NCBI GenBank assembly: GCA_964612085.1
Contig: CAZTCJ010000006.1
Span: 21,057-85,056 of the forward strand
Origin: CAZTCJ01 sp964612085
Lineage (GTDB): Bacteria > Pseudomonadota > Alphaproteobacteria > JAJFIK01
Direction of reading: 5' to 3'
DNA: 64,000 nt
Every line of letters starts with the position of its first letter. Position 1 is the first letter of the stretch. The position numbers and the translations under genes were made by a program. Below the pieces are notes generated by a model that saw only the letters and a program-made list of their open reading frames with translations, made no database searches and was not told the DNA's origin. Shown here in pieces: positions 8,732 to 18,193 of the stretch.

Positions 8732-10741
8732 ATGACACAAGCCGGATCAGACAAGAGCCTGTCTCTTTCAGCACGGTTCCGCCGGTTCGTGCTTTTCACC
8801 GGCTTGTGGGTCGGCACGGCCGTTGTCCTCGTTATCGGGCTTTTCACCCTCAGCATCTATCTGATGACCAACGAGGCGCCGGACCGGGAGACGCTCTGGG
8901 CGGTAGAACGGGAACCCGGTTACACGATTCTCGACAATCAGGGCCGGACCATCGCCATTCGCGGTACCTTTTACGGGGATGTGATCGACGTCGCCGATCT
9001 GCCGCCCCATCTGGTGCAGGCCTTCCTGGCCATCGAGGACCGGCGCTTTTACGACCACCAGGGCATCGATCCCCTGGGCCTCGCCCGCGCGCTCATCGCG
9101 AACATGCTGGCGGGGCGCACAGTCCAGGGTGGCAGCACGATCACCCAGCAGCTTGCCAAGAACCTGTTCCTGAGCAATGACCGGACGATCGCCCGCAAGG
9201 CGTCGGAGTTCACCAGGGCGATTTGGCTTGAACGTCATCTGACCAAGGACGAAATCCTCAAGCTTTATCTGAACCGGATCTATCTGGGCGCGGGCACTTA
9301 TGGCGTCGATGCGGCGGCCCGGTTCTATTTCGACAAGCCCGCCACCGAGGTCTCGCTCGCCGAGGCCGCCATGCTGGCCGGTCTGCCCAAGGCCCCCACG
9401 CGCTATGCGCCGACCGCCGATCTCACCCGCGCCCAAGGCCGCGCCACCCTGGTGCTCGCCAATATGCGCCGCGCCGGCTTCATCTCGAAGGACCAGGAGG
9501 TGGCCGCGCGGGACGCACCGGCGGAACCGATCGAGCGTCCGGGTACGGACGGGCTCGGCTATTTCATCGATGCGGTCATCAAGACGCTGCAGGACACCTC
9601 GGGCAAACCGGAAGCGGATGTCACCATCGAGACGACCATCGATCTGGACCTGCAGGCCATGGCTGAGGCGGCCGTCAAGACCGTGATGGACGAAAGCGCC
9701 GAGGCCATGGAAGCGGGCCAGGCGGCGATCCTTTCCATGACCCGCGACGGCGCGGTCCGCGCCATGGTGGGCGGGCGCGCTTACGCCGACAGCCAGTTCA
9801 ACCGCGCCACCCAGGCCCTGCGCCAGCCGGGCTCCGCCTTCAAGCCTTTCGTTTATCTGGCGGCGCTCGAACAAGGCATTTCGCCGCGCGATCCGGTGTT
9901 CGACGAACCGGTACAAGTGGGCCAATGGGCGCCGGAGAATTACGGCGGCCATTACCGGGGCCGGATCTCCGTGACCGAAGCCCTGCAGTTTTCCGTGAAC
10001 TCCGTGGCCGTCTATCTGTCCGAGACCATCGGCCGGGAGAAGGTAATCGAGACCGCCCAGCGCCTGGGCATCAAGACGCCCATCGTGGATCAAAGTTCCA
10101 TTTCTCTGGGTACGTCGGAAGTGACGCTCCAGGAACTGACGGCGGCCTATCTCGCCTTTGCGCGCAACGGCATGACCGTCGCGCCCCATATCGTCAAACG
10201 GGTGACGGCGGAGAGCGGCGCGATCCTGTTCGAGCAGCCCGAGGCCCGCCCCCGCCGCGTCATCAACGGCCGCGTCGCCCAGGACATGACCCATATGCTG
10301 CACCAGGTAATGCTCGCGGGCACCGGCACGGCGGCCCAGTTGGAAGGCCATCCGGCCGCCGGCAAAACGGGCACCAGCCAGGACAGCCGGGATGCCTGGT
10401 TCATCGGTTTCACCGGGCATCTGGTGACCGGCGTCTGGGTCGGCAATGACGATTCGAGCCCGATGAAGCAGGTCACCGGCGGCAATCTGCCCGCCCATAT
10501 CTGGCGGCTCTATATGGCGGAGGCCCATGACGGCCGCCGCCCCGTCGCCCTGAAGGGCGCCGTTCCCGCCGAACCCACCACTTACGAACGGGACGGTCTG
10601 CGGACCTTCCTGGTACGCCTGAAAGAGCGCCTCGACCGGGTGCGCGACGAACGGCCCGACCGTTATGCCCGCCGCTATGAGGACGACGATCGGGAGCGGC
10701 GCCGGGGCTGGCGGGACAGGGATTGGTGGCCGTTCAATTAA
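8732..10741 (+). CDS. Class A penicillin-binding protein (PBP1A-like)
   Basis: 669-residue bifunctional peptidoglycan synthase anchored in the inner membrane. A basic N-terminus is followed by one membrane helix (about 19-45). The GT51 glycosyltransferase has catalytic E102 in IEDRRFYDHQGID and the GGSTITQQLAKNLF block. The transpeptidase shows SxxK at S368 (GSAFKPF), SVN (SVNSVAVYL) and KTG (AGKTGTSQDSRDAWF). The C-terminus is Arg/Asp-rich and ends in DWWPFN. ATG 8732 starts just before the basic and membrane segment; an in-frame ATG at 8642 adds 30 residues with no family resemblance. It acts at the same substrate as the amidase at the left edge. Confidence 0.96.
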   Translation: MTQAGSDKSLSLSARFRRFVLFTGLWVGTAVVLVIGLFTLSIYLMTNEAPDRETLWAVEREPGYTILDNQGRTIAIRGTFYGDVIDVADLPPHLVQAFLAIEDRRFYDHQGIDPLGLARALIANMLAGRTVQGGSTITQQLAKNLFLSNDRTIARKASEFTRAIWLERHLTKDEILKLYLNRIYLGAGTYGVDAAARFYFDKPATEVSLAEAAMLAGLPKAPTRYAPTADLTRAQGRATLVLANMRRAGFISKDQEVAARDAPAEPIERPGTDGLGYFIDAVIKTLQDTSGKPEADVTIETTIDLDLQAMAEAAVKTVMDESAEAMEAGQAAILSMTRDGAVRAMVGGRAYADSQFNRATQALRQPGSAFKPFVYLAALEQGISPRDPVFDEPVQVGQWAPENYGGHYRGRISVTEALQFSVNSVAVYLSETIGREKVIETAQRLGIKTPIVDQSSISLGTSEVTLQELTAAYLAFARNGMTVAPHIVKRVTAESGAILFEQPEARPRRVINGRVAQDMTHMLHQVMLAGTGTAAQLEGHPAAGKTGTSQDSRDAWFIGFTGHLVTGVWVGNDDSSPMKQVTGGNLPAHIWRLYMAEAHDGRRPVALKGAVPAEPTTYERDGLRTFLVRLKERLDRVRDERPDRYARRYEDDDRERRRGWRDRDWWPFN

Positions 10742-10829
10742 GAATCGCTTTGCGTCTTCAGGGGCTTCTGGCCTTTCCCCAGAACTGCGACTAACATGGA
10801 CGAGACTGAAATTCCGCAACGGGGGCGGC

Positions 10830-11492
10830 ATGATCACGGTTCACCATCTGCAACAATCGCGGTCCATCCGCATTCTCTGGCTTTTGGAAGAGCTCGGCCT
10901 TCCGTATGAAGTGCAAATCTACCAGCGCAATCCGGCCACCAATCTCGCGCCCGATGCCTATCGCCGCCTGCATCCCACAGGCAAGTCCCCGATTGTAACC
11001 GATGGCGACAAAGTGCTCGCCGAGACCGGCGCCATCGTCGAATATTTTCTGGACGCCTATGACGACAAGGGCCTGCGGCCTGCGCCGGGCACGCCGGAGA
11101 AACTGGCCTATACCTATTGGATGCACGCCGCCGAAGGCAGCCTGATGCCCTTCCTGGTGATGCACCTGATCCTGACGAATATGGAAACGCGCCCGCCCTT
11201 TCCCATACGCCCGATCGTCAAGGCCGTCACGGGCCAAGTGCGCAAAATCTATCAGCGTCCGTCCTTGAAAGCGTTGCTCGATTATACCGAGACCGAGCTG
11301 GGACGGTCCGAATGGCTCGCGGGCGACCGGCTCACGGGCGCCGACATCATGATGAGCTATCCGCTGGAAGCGGCGGCCACCCGCGCCGGTCTGGACGGGA
11401 CCTATCCGAACATCAAGGCCTATCTGGCGAAAGTCCGGGCCCGGCCCGCCTACCAGACCGCTTTCGAGAAAAGCGGTGAACGGACGGCCTGA
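10830..11492 (+). CDS. Glutathione S-transferase family protein
   Basis: 220 residues with the two-domain GST layout. The N-terminal thioredoxin-like half has SRSIRILWLLEELGLPYEV and the glutathione-binding PTGKSPIVTDGD and LAETGAIVEYFLD blocks; the C-terminal helical half has WLAGDRLTGADIMMSYPLE. The ATG at 10830 follows GGGGGCGGC and places the first strand at the correct distance. Substrate unknown; such enzymes detoxify electrophiles or reduce peroxides. Confidence 0.92.
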   Translation: MITVHHLQQSRSIRILWLLEELGLPYEVQIYQRNPATNLAPDAYRRLHPTGKSPIVTDGDKVLAETGAIVEYFLDAYDDKGLRPAPGTPEKLAYTYWMHAAEGSLMPFLVMHLILTNMETRPPFPIRPIVKAVTGQVRKIYQRPSLKALLDYTETELGRSEWLAGDRLTGADIMMSYPLEAAATRAGLDGTYPNIKAYLAKVRARPAYQTAFEKSGERTA

Positions 11493-11532
11493 ACACGCCG
11501 GTCGGGGGCCGCAGTCGAACCATGAGTAGAGT

Positions 11533-11973
11533 ATGATGCGTTTTTCATCACGACAGTTGACCGCTTTCTTTCTGGCTCTAACGATCACGCTGCAAAGTAC
11601 CGCCTGCGGAACGCTTCTCTATCCCGAACGCCGGGGCCAGACCAGCGGCCGCATCGATCCGGCCGTCGCGATCTTGAACGGTATCGGCCTGCTGTTTTTC
11701 ATTATTCCCGGCGCCATCGCCTTCGCCGTCGATTTCTCCACAGGCGCGATCTATCTGCCCGGAGGACGGGCGGACAACGGGGACGGCACGAAAGACGTCC
11801 GTATCGTGACGGTCAAAGGCGAAATCACGCCCGAACGGCTCGCACGGATCCTCGCTCAGGAAACCGGCCAGCATGTGGATCTGGCTCACGCGACGATCCG
11901 CCAGGCGGATCAGGCCTCTCCGAACGGTGTGGTGGCGCTCCTCAACCGGAACATCGAGGCCGCCAAGCCGTAA
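11533..11973 (+). CDS. Putative lipoprotein
   Basis: 146 residues. Signal sequence with hydrophobic core FFLALTITL followed by QSTACG, an acceptable lipobox with Cys at 25, so a lipid-anchored envelope protein. The segment after it (ERRGQTSGRIDPAVAILNGIGLLFFIIPGAIAF, in two overlapping parts) contains a second hydrophobic stretch, then VDFSTGAIYLP, a pattern I associate with conserved small Gram-negative lipoproteins of unknown function. ATG 11533 is followed at once by a second ATG at 11536. No function is claimed. Confidence 0.7.
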   Translation: MMRFSSRQLTAFFLALTITLQSTACGTLLYPERRGQTSGRIDPAVAILNGIGLLFFIIPGAIAFAVDFSTGAIYLPGGRADNGDGTKDVRIVTVKGEITPERLARILAQETGQHVDLAHATIRQADQASPNGVVALLNRNIEAAKP

Positions 11974-11985
11974 GCCTGGCGCTCC

Positions 11986-12804
11986 TCAGGACGTGACATC
12001 CACCAGATCGGGCACCACCCGCCAGCGGCGCGGCTCCTGCTCACAGGCGATCCCGGTCCAGCGCTCGGGCCGCCCCGCCCCCGTATCGACGCTCTGCTCG
12101 AATTCCCGGCACAGGACCGGACGCCGGGCCACGCCGCCCGCCAGACCGAAATCGTCGTCGAGCGAAATGCCTTGCCCGCCGATCACGCGCGGCTCGTCTT
12201 GCAGCTCCGTCTGCGGTCGCGCCGGTTCGGTCAGCAGGGGACGGAACATATAGCCCAGCACCCGGTTCTTCATGGCGATCAGCACCCAGTCCTCGCCCCG
12301 CACCTTGCCCAGCAGGCTGACGGCCGTGCCCTTGGCCACCACTTCGGATTTGCCGAAATCGGTCGAAGGGCCGAGCCGGACATTGGCGTTGACCGTCGTC
12401 ACTTTCGACTGGTCGAGCGGCTCCAGCACATAGTCCGTGACGATGCCAAGGGGCGCTTCGAGCCGACCGCCGACAGCCGTCTCAACCCCGGTTAGAAAAG
12501 CCGGACCGGCCCGCACCGATCCCCGGCGCGTGCTGTCGAGCACCCAGGTGGCGGTCGGGCGCAATTCGGGCGAGGTCAACGCCAGCCCCATGGCCTGGGC
12601 CATTTCCCGTTCCATGGACCCGGTCAAACGGCTGCCCAGGGTCGATCCCAGAGCCGCGTCCTCGACCGTCACGCCGCTGGCCGCCGGACGGGGGCGCTCG
12701 TAAGACCAATCCCGCCGCTCGTAAGCCGAGCCGGTGATCAGGCCGCACGCGCCCAACAGGCTCGCGGTCAAACTGACGAGAAAAACCCGTCCGATGGCTG
12801 TCAT
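11986..12804 (-). CDS. SH3b-domain lipoprotein
   Basis: 272 residues. Lipobox LLGAC places the lipidated Cys near residue 20. The N-terminal half resembles a surface-antigen type region (DAALGSTLGSRLTGSMEREMAQAMG); the middle carries an SH3b fold (VTTVNANVRLGPSTDFGKSEVV, GTAVSLLGKVRGEDWVLIAM), usually a cell-wall or protein-binding module. The C-terminal part has two cysteines (VLCREFEQ, GIACEQEP) that may form a disulfide. ATG 12804 has GAGGAG nine bases upstream. Convergent with the preceding lipoprotein gene. Role unknown, probably envelope integrity. Confidence 0.8.
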   Translation of the reverse strand: MTAIGRVFLVSLTASLLGACGLITGSAYERRDWSYERPRPAASGVTVEDAALGSTLGSRLTGSMEREMAQAMGLALTSPELRPTATWVLDSTRRGSVRAGPAFLTGVETAVGGRLEAPLGIVTDYVLEPLDQSKVTTVNANVRLGPSTDFGKSEVVAKGTAVSLLGKVRGEDWVLIAMKNRVLGYMFRPLLTEPARPQTELQDEPRVIGGQGISLDDDFGLAGGVARRPVLCREFEQSVDTGAGRPERWTGIACEQEPRRWRVVPDLVDVTS

Positions 12805-13060
12805 GGTCCTGTCTCCTCTCACCGCCCCGCCAGACATTCACGCAAATGTTGGTATAGGCCGAGTAAGGCTCTTTCTGGACTGGCCGCCGTCACGAATTGG
12901 GCCGTTAATCGGCAACACATTGATTTTGCGACCCTATCTCTACCGCTCAATGCATTTCACATAACAGAAATGCAGTTTTATAAATTTCCCAGCTATTGAT
13001 GCGCATTTGGAAGTCTCCCATATTGCTGTTGTGAGTTTGCAGTGAATGGGAGACAGACGC

Positions 13061-13369
13061 GTGAAAAACCGCACGGCCCCCCAGGTCATCACAGCCAACC
13101 GGTTGATCGACGGCGATGTGGTCTATATGACCGCCGGCCGGGACTGGACGCCCCGTCTCCAGGAGGCCTACGCCATCGGTCCCGAGGAGGATATGGATCC
13201 CTTTCTGGAAAAAGCGCGCGCCGATGTGGCCGCCCGGCTGGTGGTCGATGCCTATCCCTTTCCCGTGACCCTGGAAAACGGCGCGCCCGAAGCGCTGTCC
13301 GCGCGGGAGATCATCCGCGCCTTGGGACCGACCATCCGTACCGATCTCGGCAAGCAGGCCGAGGCCTAG
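13061..13369 (+). CDS. DUF2849 protein, sulfite reductase-associated
   Basis: 102 residues, first gene of the sulfite reductase cluster. VITANRLIDGDVVYMTAGRDWTP and EAYAIG match the DUF2849 family, which occurs beside ferredoxin-type sulfite or nitrite reductases in alphaproteobacteria. The GTG at 13061 is preferred because GGGAG stands ten bases before it; the in-frame ATG at 13046 has no ribosome site. The protein ends 22 bp before cysI. Its biochemical role is unknown; small size and fixed linkage suggest an accessory or assembly factor. Confidence 0.85.
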   Translation: MKNRTAPQVITANRLIDGDVVYMTAGRDWTPRLQEAYAIGPEEDMDPFLEKARADVAARLVVDAYPFPVTLENGAPEALSAREIIRALGPTIRTDLGKQAEA

Positions 13370-13391
13370 ATCCATAGACCGGAGCCCATCC

Positions 13392-15050
13392 ATGTACCGC
13401 TATGACGAATTCGACCGCACGGCCGTTCTCGACCGGGTGAAACAGTTCCGGGGCCAGGTCAAACGCCGGCTCGATGGGGCGTTGACGGAAGATCAGTTCA
13501 AGCCGCTGCGGCTCATGAACGGCGTCTATCTTCAACTCCACGCTTATATGCTGCGAGTCGCCATTCCCTATGGCACGTTATCGTCCGTACAGATGCGCAA
13601 GCTCGCCCATATCGCGCGGGTCTACGACAAAGGCTACGGCCATTTCACCACGCGCCAGAACATCCAGTTCAACTGGCCGAAACTGCGCGACATCCCCGAC
13701 ATTCTGGACGAGCTGGCGACGGTCGAGATGCATGCCATTCAAACGAGCGGCAACTGCATCCGCAATGTCACCGCCGATCACTATGCGGGCGCCGCCGTCG
13801 ACGAAATCGAAGACCCCCGCCCCACCGCGGAACTGCTGCGGCAATGGTCCACCTTCCACCCGGAATTCTCCTTCCTGCCGCGCAAATTCAAGATCGCGGT
13901 AACCGGCGCGCCCAACGACCGGGCGGCCATTCAACTGCACGATATCGGCATCGCCCTTGTCCGGAACGAGGCGGGTGAAACCGGCTACCGCATCTATGCG
14001 GGCGGCGGCCAGGGCCGCACCCCGATCCTGGCCAAGCTGATGCGCGATTTTCTGCCTAAGGAAGATCTGCTGAGCTATGTGGATGCGATCCTGCGGGTCT
14101 ATAACCAGCTCGGCCGCCGGGATAATCTGTATAAGGCGCGGATCAAGATCCTCGTCCATGAGACGGGAGCGGAAGACTTCCGCCGCCTGGTCGAGACGGA
14201 ATTCGAGGCCATCAAGGCCCACAGCCCCGTTACCCTGCCGGCTGCGGAAGTGGACCGCATCGTAGAGTATTTCGCGCCGCCCGGCTTCGAGACCCTCGGC
14301 GATGACGATGAGGACCTGAACGCGGCCATGGATCGCGATCCGGCCTTCGCCCAATGGGTCGAGGCCAATACAGTCGCTCACCGCCAGCCGGGCTATACCT
14401 TCGCCAATATCTCCCTGAAGCCCATCGGCGGCATTCCGGGCGATGCGAGTGCGGAGCAAATGGACGCTGTGGCCGGCTTGGCGGAGCGCTTCGGCTTCGA
14501 TGAAATCCGTGTCAGCCACGAGCAGAATCTCGTGCTGCCCCATATCCGCAAGAAAGACCTTTATGCCCTGTGGCAGGGTCTCACCAAACATGGTCTGGCC
14601 ACCCCCAATCTCGGCCAGATCAGCGATATCATCGCCTGCCCCGGCCTCGATTACTGCAATCTGGCCAATGCCCGCGCCATCCCCATCGCCCAGGAGATCA
14701 GTACACGGTTCGCTGATCTCGACCGCCAGACCCATATCGGCGAGCTGAAGATCAAGATTTCCGGCTGCATCAACGCCTGCGGGCACCATCATGTGGGCCA
14801 TATCGGCATTCTGGGCGTCGATAAGAAAGGCGTGGAGCATTATCAGATCACGCTTGGCGGCAGCGCCGACGAAAACGCCGCCATCGGCGATATTGTCGGC
14901 CCGGCTTTCGGCGAGGCAGAGGTGCCCGGCGCCATCGAGACCATCGTCGAGACCTATCTGGATCATCGCGCCGACGACGAACGGTTCGTCGATACCTATC
15001 GGCGCATCGGCCTTGCGCCTTTCAAGGAGGCTCTTTATGCCGCTCATTAA
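13392..15050 (+). CDS. cysI: Nitrite/sulfite reductase, siroheme [4Fe-4S] (CysI type)
   Basis: 552-residue hemoprotein that reduces sulfite to sulfide in cysteine synthesis (or nitrite to ammonia; sequence alone does not decide). Siroheme and cluster ligands are visible: ACPGLDYCNLA (C-x5-C) and SGCINACGHHHVGHIGI (C-x3-C). The substrate-side motif FTTRQNIQFNW near residue 85 is typical of ferritin-like one-third repeats of this superfamily. Association with DUF2849 and DUF934 favours sulfite. No flavoprotein CysJ is nearby, so electrons probably come from ferredoxin. Its 3' end overlaps the next gene by 14 bp. Confidence 0.95.
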   Translation: MYRYDEFDRTAVLDRVKQFRGQVKRRLDGALTEDQFKPLRLMNGVYLQLHAYMLRVAIPYGTLSSVQMRKLAHIARVYDKGYGHFTTRQNIQFNWPKLRDIPDILDELATVEMHAIQTSGNCIRNVTADHYAGAAVDEIEDPRPTAELLRQWSTFHPEFSFLPRKFKIAVTGAPNDRAAIQLHDIGIALVRNEAGETGYRIYAGGGQGRTPILAKLMRDFLPKEDLLSYVDAILRVYNQLGRRDNLYKARIKILVHETGAEDFRRLVETEFEAIKAHSPVTLPAAEVDRIVEYFAPPGFETLGDDDEDLNAAMDRDPAFAQWVEANTVAHRQPGYTFANISLKPIGGIPGDASAEQMDAVAGLAERFGFDEIRVSHEQNLVLPHIRKKDLYALWQGLTKHGLATPNLGQISDIIACPGLDYCNLANARAIPIAQEISTRFADLDRQTHIGELKIKISGCINACGHHHVGHIGILGVDKKGVEHYQITLGGSADENAAIGDIVGPAFGEAEVPGAIETIVETYLDHRADDERFVDTYRRIGLAPFKEALYAAH

Positions 15051-15540
15051 GAATGGACGTCTTGCCACGGATGATTGGACAACCGTCGGAGACGATGACG
15101 CCCTGCCGCAGACCTGTCCCGCCCTAATCACCCTGGAGCGCTGGCAGCGGGACAAGGAGGATTTGACCGGCCGCAGCGCACCGCTCGCCGTCCGCTTGCG
15201 GAGCGATCAATCTCCGGATCCCATCGTACAGGATCTGGCGCATTTCGCCATGATCGCCCTGGAATTCCCGGCCTTCAAGGACGGGCGCGCCTTTTCCTAT
15301 GCTCGCCTGCTGCGCGAACGGTACGGCTATAAAGGCGAAATCCGCGCCGTCGGCGATGTGCTGCGGGATCAATTTCTCTACATGGCCCGCTGCGGCTTCG
15401 ACGCCTTCGAGATCAAGGACGGCCTCGGCCTTGACGATTGGCAGGAAGCCGTTGCCGAGCAGCAGGTCTTCTACCAAGCGACCGGCGATGGCCGGGTCAC
15501 GGCGCTCGATCACCGGCATATCCGTCACGCTGCGGAATAA
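15037..15540 (+). CDS. DUF934 protein
   Basis: 167 residues. The ATG at 15037 has a perfect AAGGAGG six bases upstream, inside the end of cysI, so translation is coupled. Motifs DLAHFAMIALEFPAFKDGRA, FSYARLLRERYGYKGEIRAVGDVLRDQ and ARCGFDAFEI are those of the DUF934 family, found with cysI in proteobacteria. A role in sulfite reduction is inferred from linkage. The PAPS/APS reductase gene (cysH) that often follows is absent: the next gene is a lipoprotein on the other strand. Confidence 0.9.
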   Translation: MPLIKNGRLATDDWTTVGDDDALPQTCPALITLERWQRDKEDLTGRSAPLAVRLRSDQSPDPIVQDLAHFAMIALEFPAFKDGRAFSYARLLRERYGYKGEIRAVGDVLRDQFLYMARCGFDAFEIKDGLGLDDWQEAVAEQQVFYQATGDGRVTALDHRHIRHAAE

Positions 15541-15544
15541 AAAA

Positions 15545-16297
15545 TCACGGAACGTAAGCACGCGGCCGGTGATCGGCCGCACTGATCCTGGATGAGAATG
15601 CCTTGGGTTCGCTTGGCATTTTGGCGCCGTCGCTCAGAGCGGCAATGCTCAGATCGAGCATGGATTTCGCACTTTCCAACCGGTTGACGGCCATGGCGTA
15701 GCGCCCCAGCGCGGCCAGTAAAACCGCGCTCTCATCGGACTCGTTCTCCAGAAAAACGATTTCTTCCGCTGTCAGATGAAAGGCCTTCTGCCACAGCTTG
15801 ACATGGGCCAACGCCTTGCGGAGCGCCTGCTGATTGGCCTTGGCGCGCGCCAGCGCATCGCTGCCCGTCGCCGGCACAGCCTCCGCCGCCGCACCGGCCG
15901 CAAGCGAAGCCAGACGCTGATGATCTGAACGGGCAATCTCCAGGGCCGCATCGCTCGCGGGCCCGGTGCGCGCAACGGCCCGTTCCACATCGTCGATGAT
16001 CTGTTGAAGCCGCACCAGCCGCGCCGCCTTGCCATGACGCAGGCGTAAATCCCGATAGGCCTCGGGCCCATAGGTCTCCACGACCCAGGCTGCCTGATCG
16101 CCCGCGAACATATCCTGCAGCATGCTGCCCGTGCCGGGCTGCGCGAGCCGGTCCGCCGTGTCGCGGAAAGCGGCTTCCTGCGGACCCGTCAGACCTTTCT
16201 GGGCAGGACCGCCGCCGCATGCGGCAAGTGCTGCCCACACGCTCGCCGCCGCAAGAAAGCGGGCGCAAGAGGCGGCCTGGCGAAGAACAGGTTTCAT
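15545..16297 (-). CDS. Putative lipoprotein, helical
   Basis: 250 residues. Signal sequence with lipobox LAAC, Cys at about 27 followed by GGGP. The mature part is Ala-rich and predicted mainly helical, without a domain I recognise; Cys and Trp are scarce. Convergent with the DUF934 gene, only 4 bp between stop codons. Envelope location is inferred from the lipobox; function unknown. Confidence 0.7.
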   Translation of the reverse strand: MKPVLRQAASCARFLAAASVWAALAACGGGPAQKGLTGPQEAAFRDTADRLAQPGTGSMLQDMFAGDQAAWVVETYGPEAYRDLRLRHGKAARLVRLQQIIDDVERAVARTGPASDAALEIARSDHQRLASLAAGAAAEAVPATGSDALARAKANQQALRKALAHVKLWQKAFHLTAEEIVFLENESDESAVLLAALGRYAMAVNRLESAKSMLDLSIAALSDGAKMPSEPKAFSSRISAADHRPRAYVP

Positions 16298-16391
16298 GCT
16301 CCCATTTCAAAAGAAAGGGGCTAAGATTCCGTTCGCATTTTGCGTAAAGTACTGAAAGGTTGGGACTTACAGGGGCAGCGGGACGGCGATC

Positions 16392-16913
16392 ATGACAGCG
16401 GCAGAGAGGATAAGCGAGCGCACACCCAGCGGCTGGGTCAGCATACTGATTGCGCTCCTGTTTTTCGTTGCGCTCGGACTGATCATTCCGGGCCAGATCT
16501 TACCGGCGATCTCCATCTCCACTTTCTTTTTTTCCCGTGAAACCATTTCGGTGATCACGGGCATTCAGGCCTTTTACGAAGACGGGCAATATGCCTTGGG
16601 CACATTGATCCTGCTGGTCTCGATCATCCTGCCGCTTGCGAAAATTATCATCAGCTTACTCATTTTAATTAATTTTAATCCTTATAATAAGGTTACGTCT
16701 GCTTTGCTTTCCATTCTCGCCACTCTCTCTGTCTGGTCGATGACGGATGTCTTCATCTTTGCCATGATCGTCTTGATCATCGACGGCCGCCTGCTGACCA
16801 CGGCCGATCTCGATATCGGCGCTTATCTTTTCGCGGGCGGTGTGTTGCTTTCAACGCTATTATCCGGCGTACTGCGCTGGCGGGCCCAGCGTTTGCGCGA
16901 GGCTATCGACTGA
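16392..16913 (+). CDS. PqiA-like inner-membrane protein
   Basis: 173 residues, four hydrophobic segments. LATLSVWSMTDVFIFAMIVL matches the signature of paraquat-inducible protein A, as do IILPLAKIIISLL and the final membrane helix. Only one PqiA unit is present and no rubredoxin-like cysteines, so it is shorter than classical two-unit PqiA. These proteins work with MCE-type lipid transporters, but no pqiB is adjacent. The stretch around 16640-16700 is strikingly AT-rich (codons for ILINFNPYNKV), unlike its GC-rich neighbours, which might mean recent acquisition. Confidence 0.8.
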   Translation: MTAAERISERTPSGWVSILIALLFFVALGLIIPGQILPAISISTFFFSRETISVITGIQAFYEDGQYALGTLILLVSIILPLAKIIISLLILINFNPYNKVTSALLSILATLSVWSMTDVFIFAMIVLIIDGRLLTTADLDIGAYLFAGGVLLSTLLSGVLRWRAQRLREAID

Positions 16914-16951
16914 CCTGCACCGCAGGACGGATTGGACACAAGGGGGCGATC

Positions 16952-18193
16952 ATGACCCATGACGGCCATCATGAGACAAAAGACCGGAAGACCCCGTCTC
17001 CGACACGGCGGCGCATTCTGATCGGCGCCGGAGCCCTGACGGTCGCCGTCGCGGGCGGCATTGTCTGGCGCGGTATCGACCGGGGCGCTTTCACGACCGC
17101 GTCCGGCCCGGCTTACGAACCTTGGGACGATTGGAACAGTCCGGATCATGAGGGCACACCACTCGCCCTTGTCGCGGCCGGTATTCTCGCATCCAATGCC
17201 CACAATACCCAGCCCTGGATTTTCGACATCGCGGATGGGCATATCGATCTTTATGCGGATCTAAGCCGCCATCTGGGCAGTTTCGACGCCTATGCGCGCG
17301 AGATGCATCTGAGCCTGGGCTGTGCGCTGGAAAACATGATTCAGGCCGCGCCCGCCAACGGCTTTGCCGCGACGCTCGAACCGGCAGGCGGCACATTATC
17401 CGCGGACGGTGCCCGGTCGGGCCGCAATCTGGTGGCGCGGCTCTCCCTGACGCCTGCGGAGCCGCGAGAACCTCCGCTTTACCGGGCGATCGCGACGCGT
17501 CACACCAATCGGGGCCCTTATGACCGGACGAAACCACTATCGCCGGAGGCCTTGGAAACGCTGCTGGTTTTGGGCTCGAGCGATACCGTTCGGGTTTTTC
17601 TGTTTACGGAGGGGCCGGAGCGTGACGGTTTCGACAGGCTGACGGTCGAAGCGACCGAAGCGATCATCGCCGATGAAGAGATGTCCCGCGACAGCGACCG
17701 CTGGTTCCGGCTGACCAAGGAGGACGTGGAAAAATACCGGGACGGGGTGACCCTGGACGCGGCGGGCCTGTCGCCATTCATCCGCACCATGGCGAAATTG
17801 CTGCCGCCCCTGCCACCGGACCAGACCCATGCCCAATGGCTGACCTCGACCCGCGATATCCATCTGCCGACCGCGGCGCTCACGGGATTTATCGCCGTGC
17901 GCGACCTTTACGACATCGAGACGGCGCTGGCCGCCGGCAGGGCCTGGCAGCGCATCCATCTGTGGGCGGAAGGCGAGGGTATTGCCATGCAGCCCATCAA
18001 CCAGACCGTGGAGATCGTGGACCGGCAGGCTCAGTTGGGCCGCCCTCCTGTCATGGCCGAGGCTCTCGCGGCGCTGACCGGCACCGATGAGTGGCGGCCC
18101 ACTTTCGCCTTCCGGGCCGGCTATCCAGCGCGCGAGGTGTTCCCAAGCCCGCGCCGCCCGCTTAGCGCGGTGACGGAAGACACGATGGCTTAG
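16952..18193 (+). CDS. Tat-exported nitroreductase-like (Acg-family) protein
   Basis: 413 residues. N-terminal TRRRILIGAGALTVAVAGG is a twin-arginine-type signal or anchor. The body is a nitroreductase fold of the Acg type: ASNAHNTQPWIFDI, ATRHTNRGPYD, IAMQPINQTVEIVDRQAQLG and a C-terminal FRAGYP. The family binds or resembles FMN-binding oxidoreductases, though many members lack normal nitroreductase residues, so activity is uncertain. It follows the PqiA-like gene by 38 bp and may share a transcript; both hint at envelope or redox stress. Confidence 0.85.
   Translation: MTHDGHHETKDRKTPSPTRRRILIGAGALTVAVAGGIVWRGIDRGAFTTASGPAYEPWDDWNSPDHEGTPLALVAAGILASNAHNTQPWIFDIADGHIDLYADLSRHLGSFDAYAREMHLSLGCALENMIQAAPANGFAATLEPAGGTLSADGARSGRNLVARLSLTPAEPREPPLYRAIATRHTNRGPYDRTKPLSPEALETLLVLGSSDTVRVFLFTEGPERDGFDRLTVEATEAIIADEEMSRDSDRWFRLTKEDVEKYRDGVTLDAAGLSPFIRTMAKLLPPLPPDQTHAQWLTSTRDIHLPTAALTGFIAVRDLYDIETALAAGRAWQRIHLWAEGEGIAMQPINQTVEIVDRQAQLGRPPVMAEALAALTGTDEWRPTFAFRAGYPAREVFPSPRRPLSAVTEDTMA

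Noticed and set aside
8768..10837. 689-codon minus-strand frame over PBP1A
   Set aside because: Shadow of a clearly real gene; no recognisable protein.
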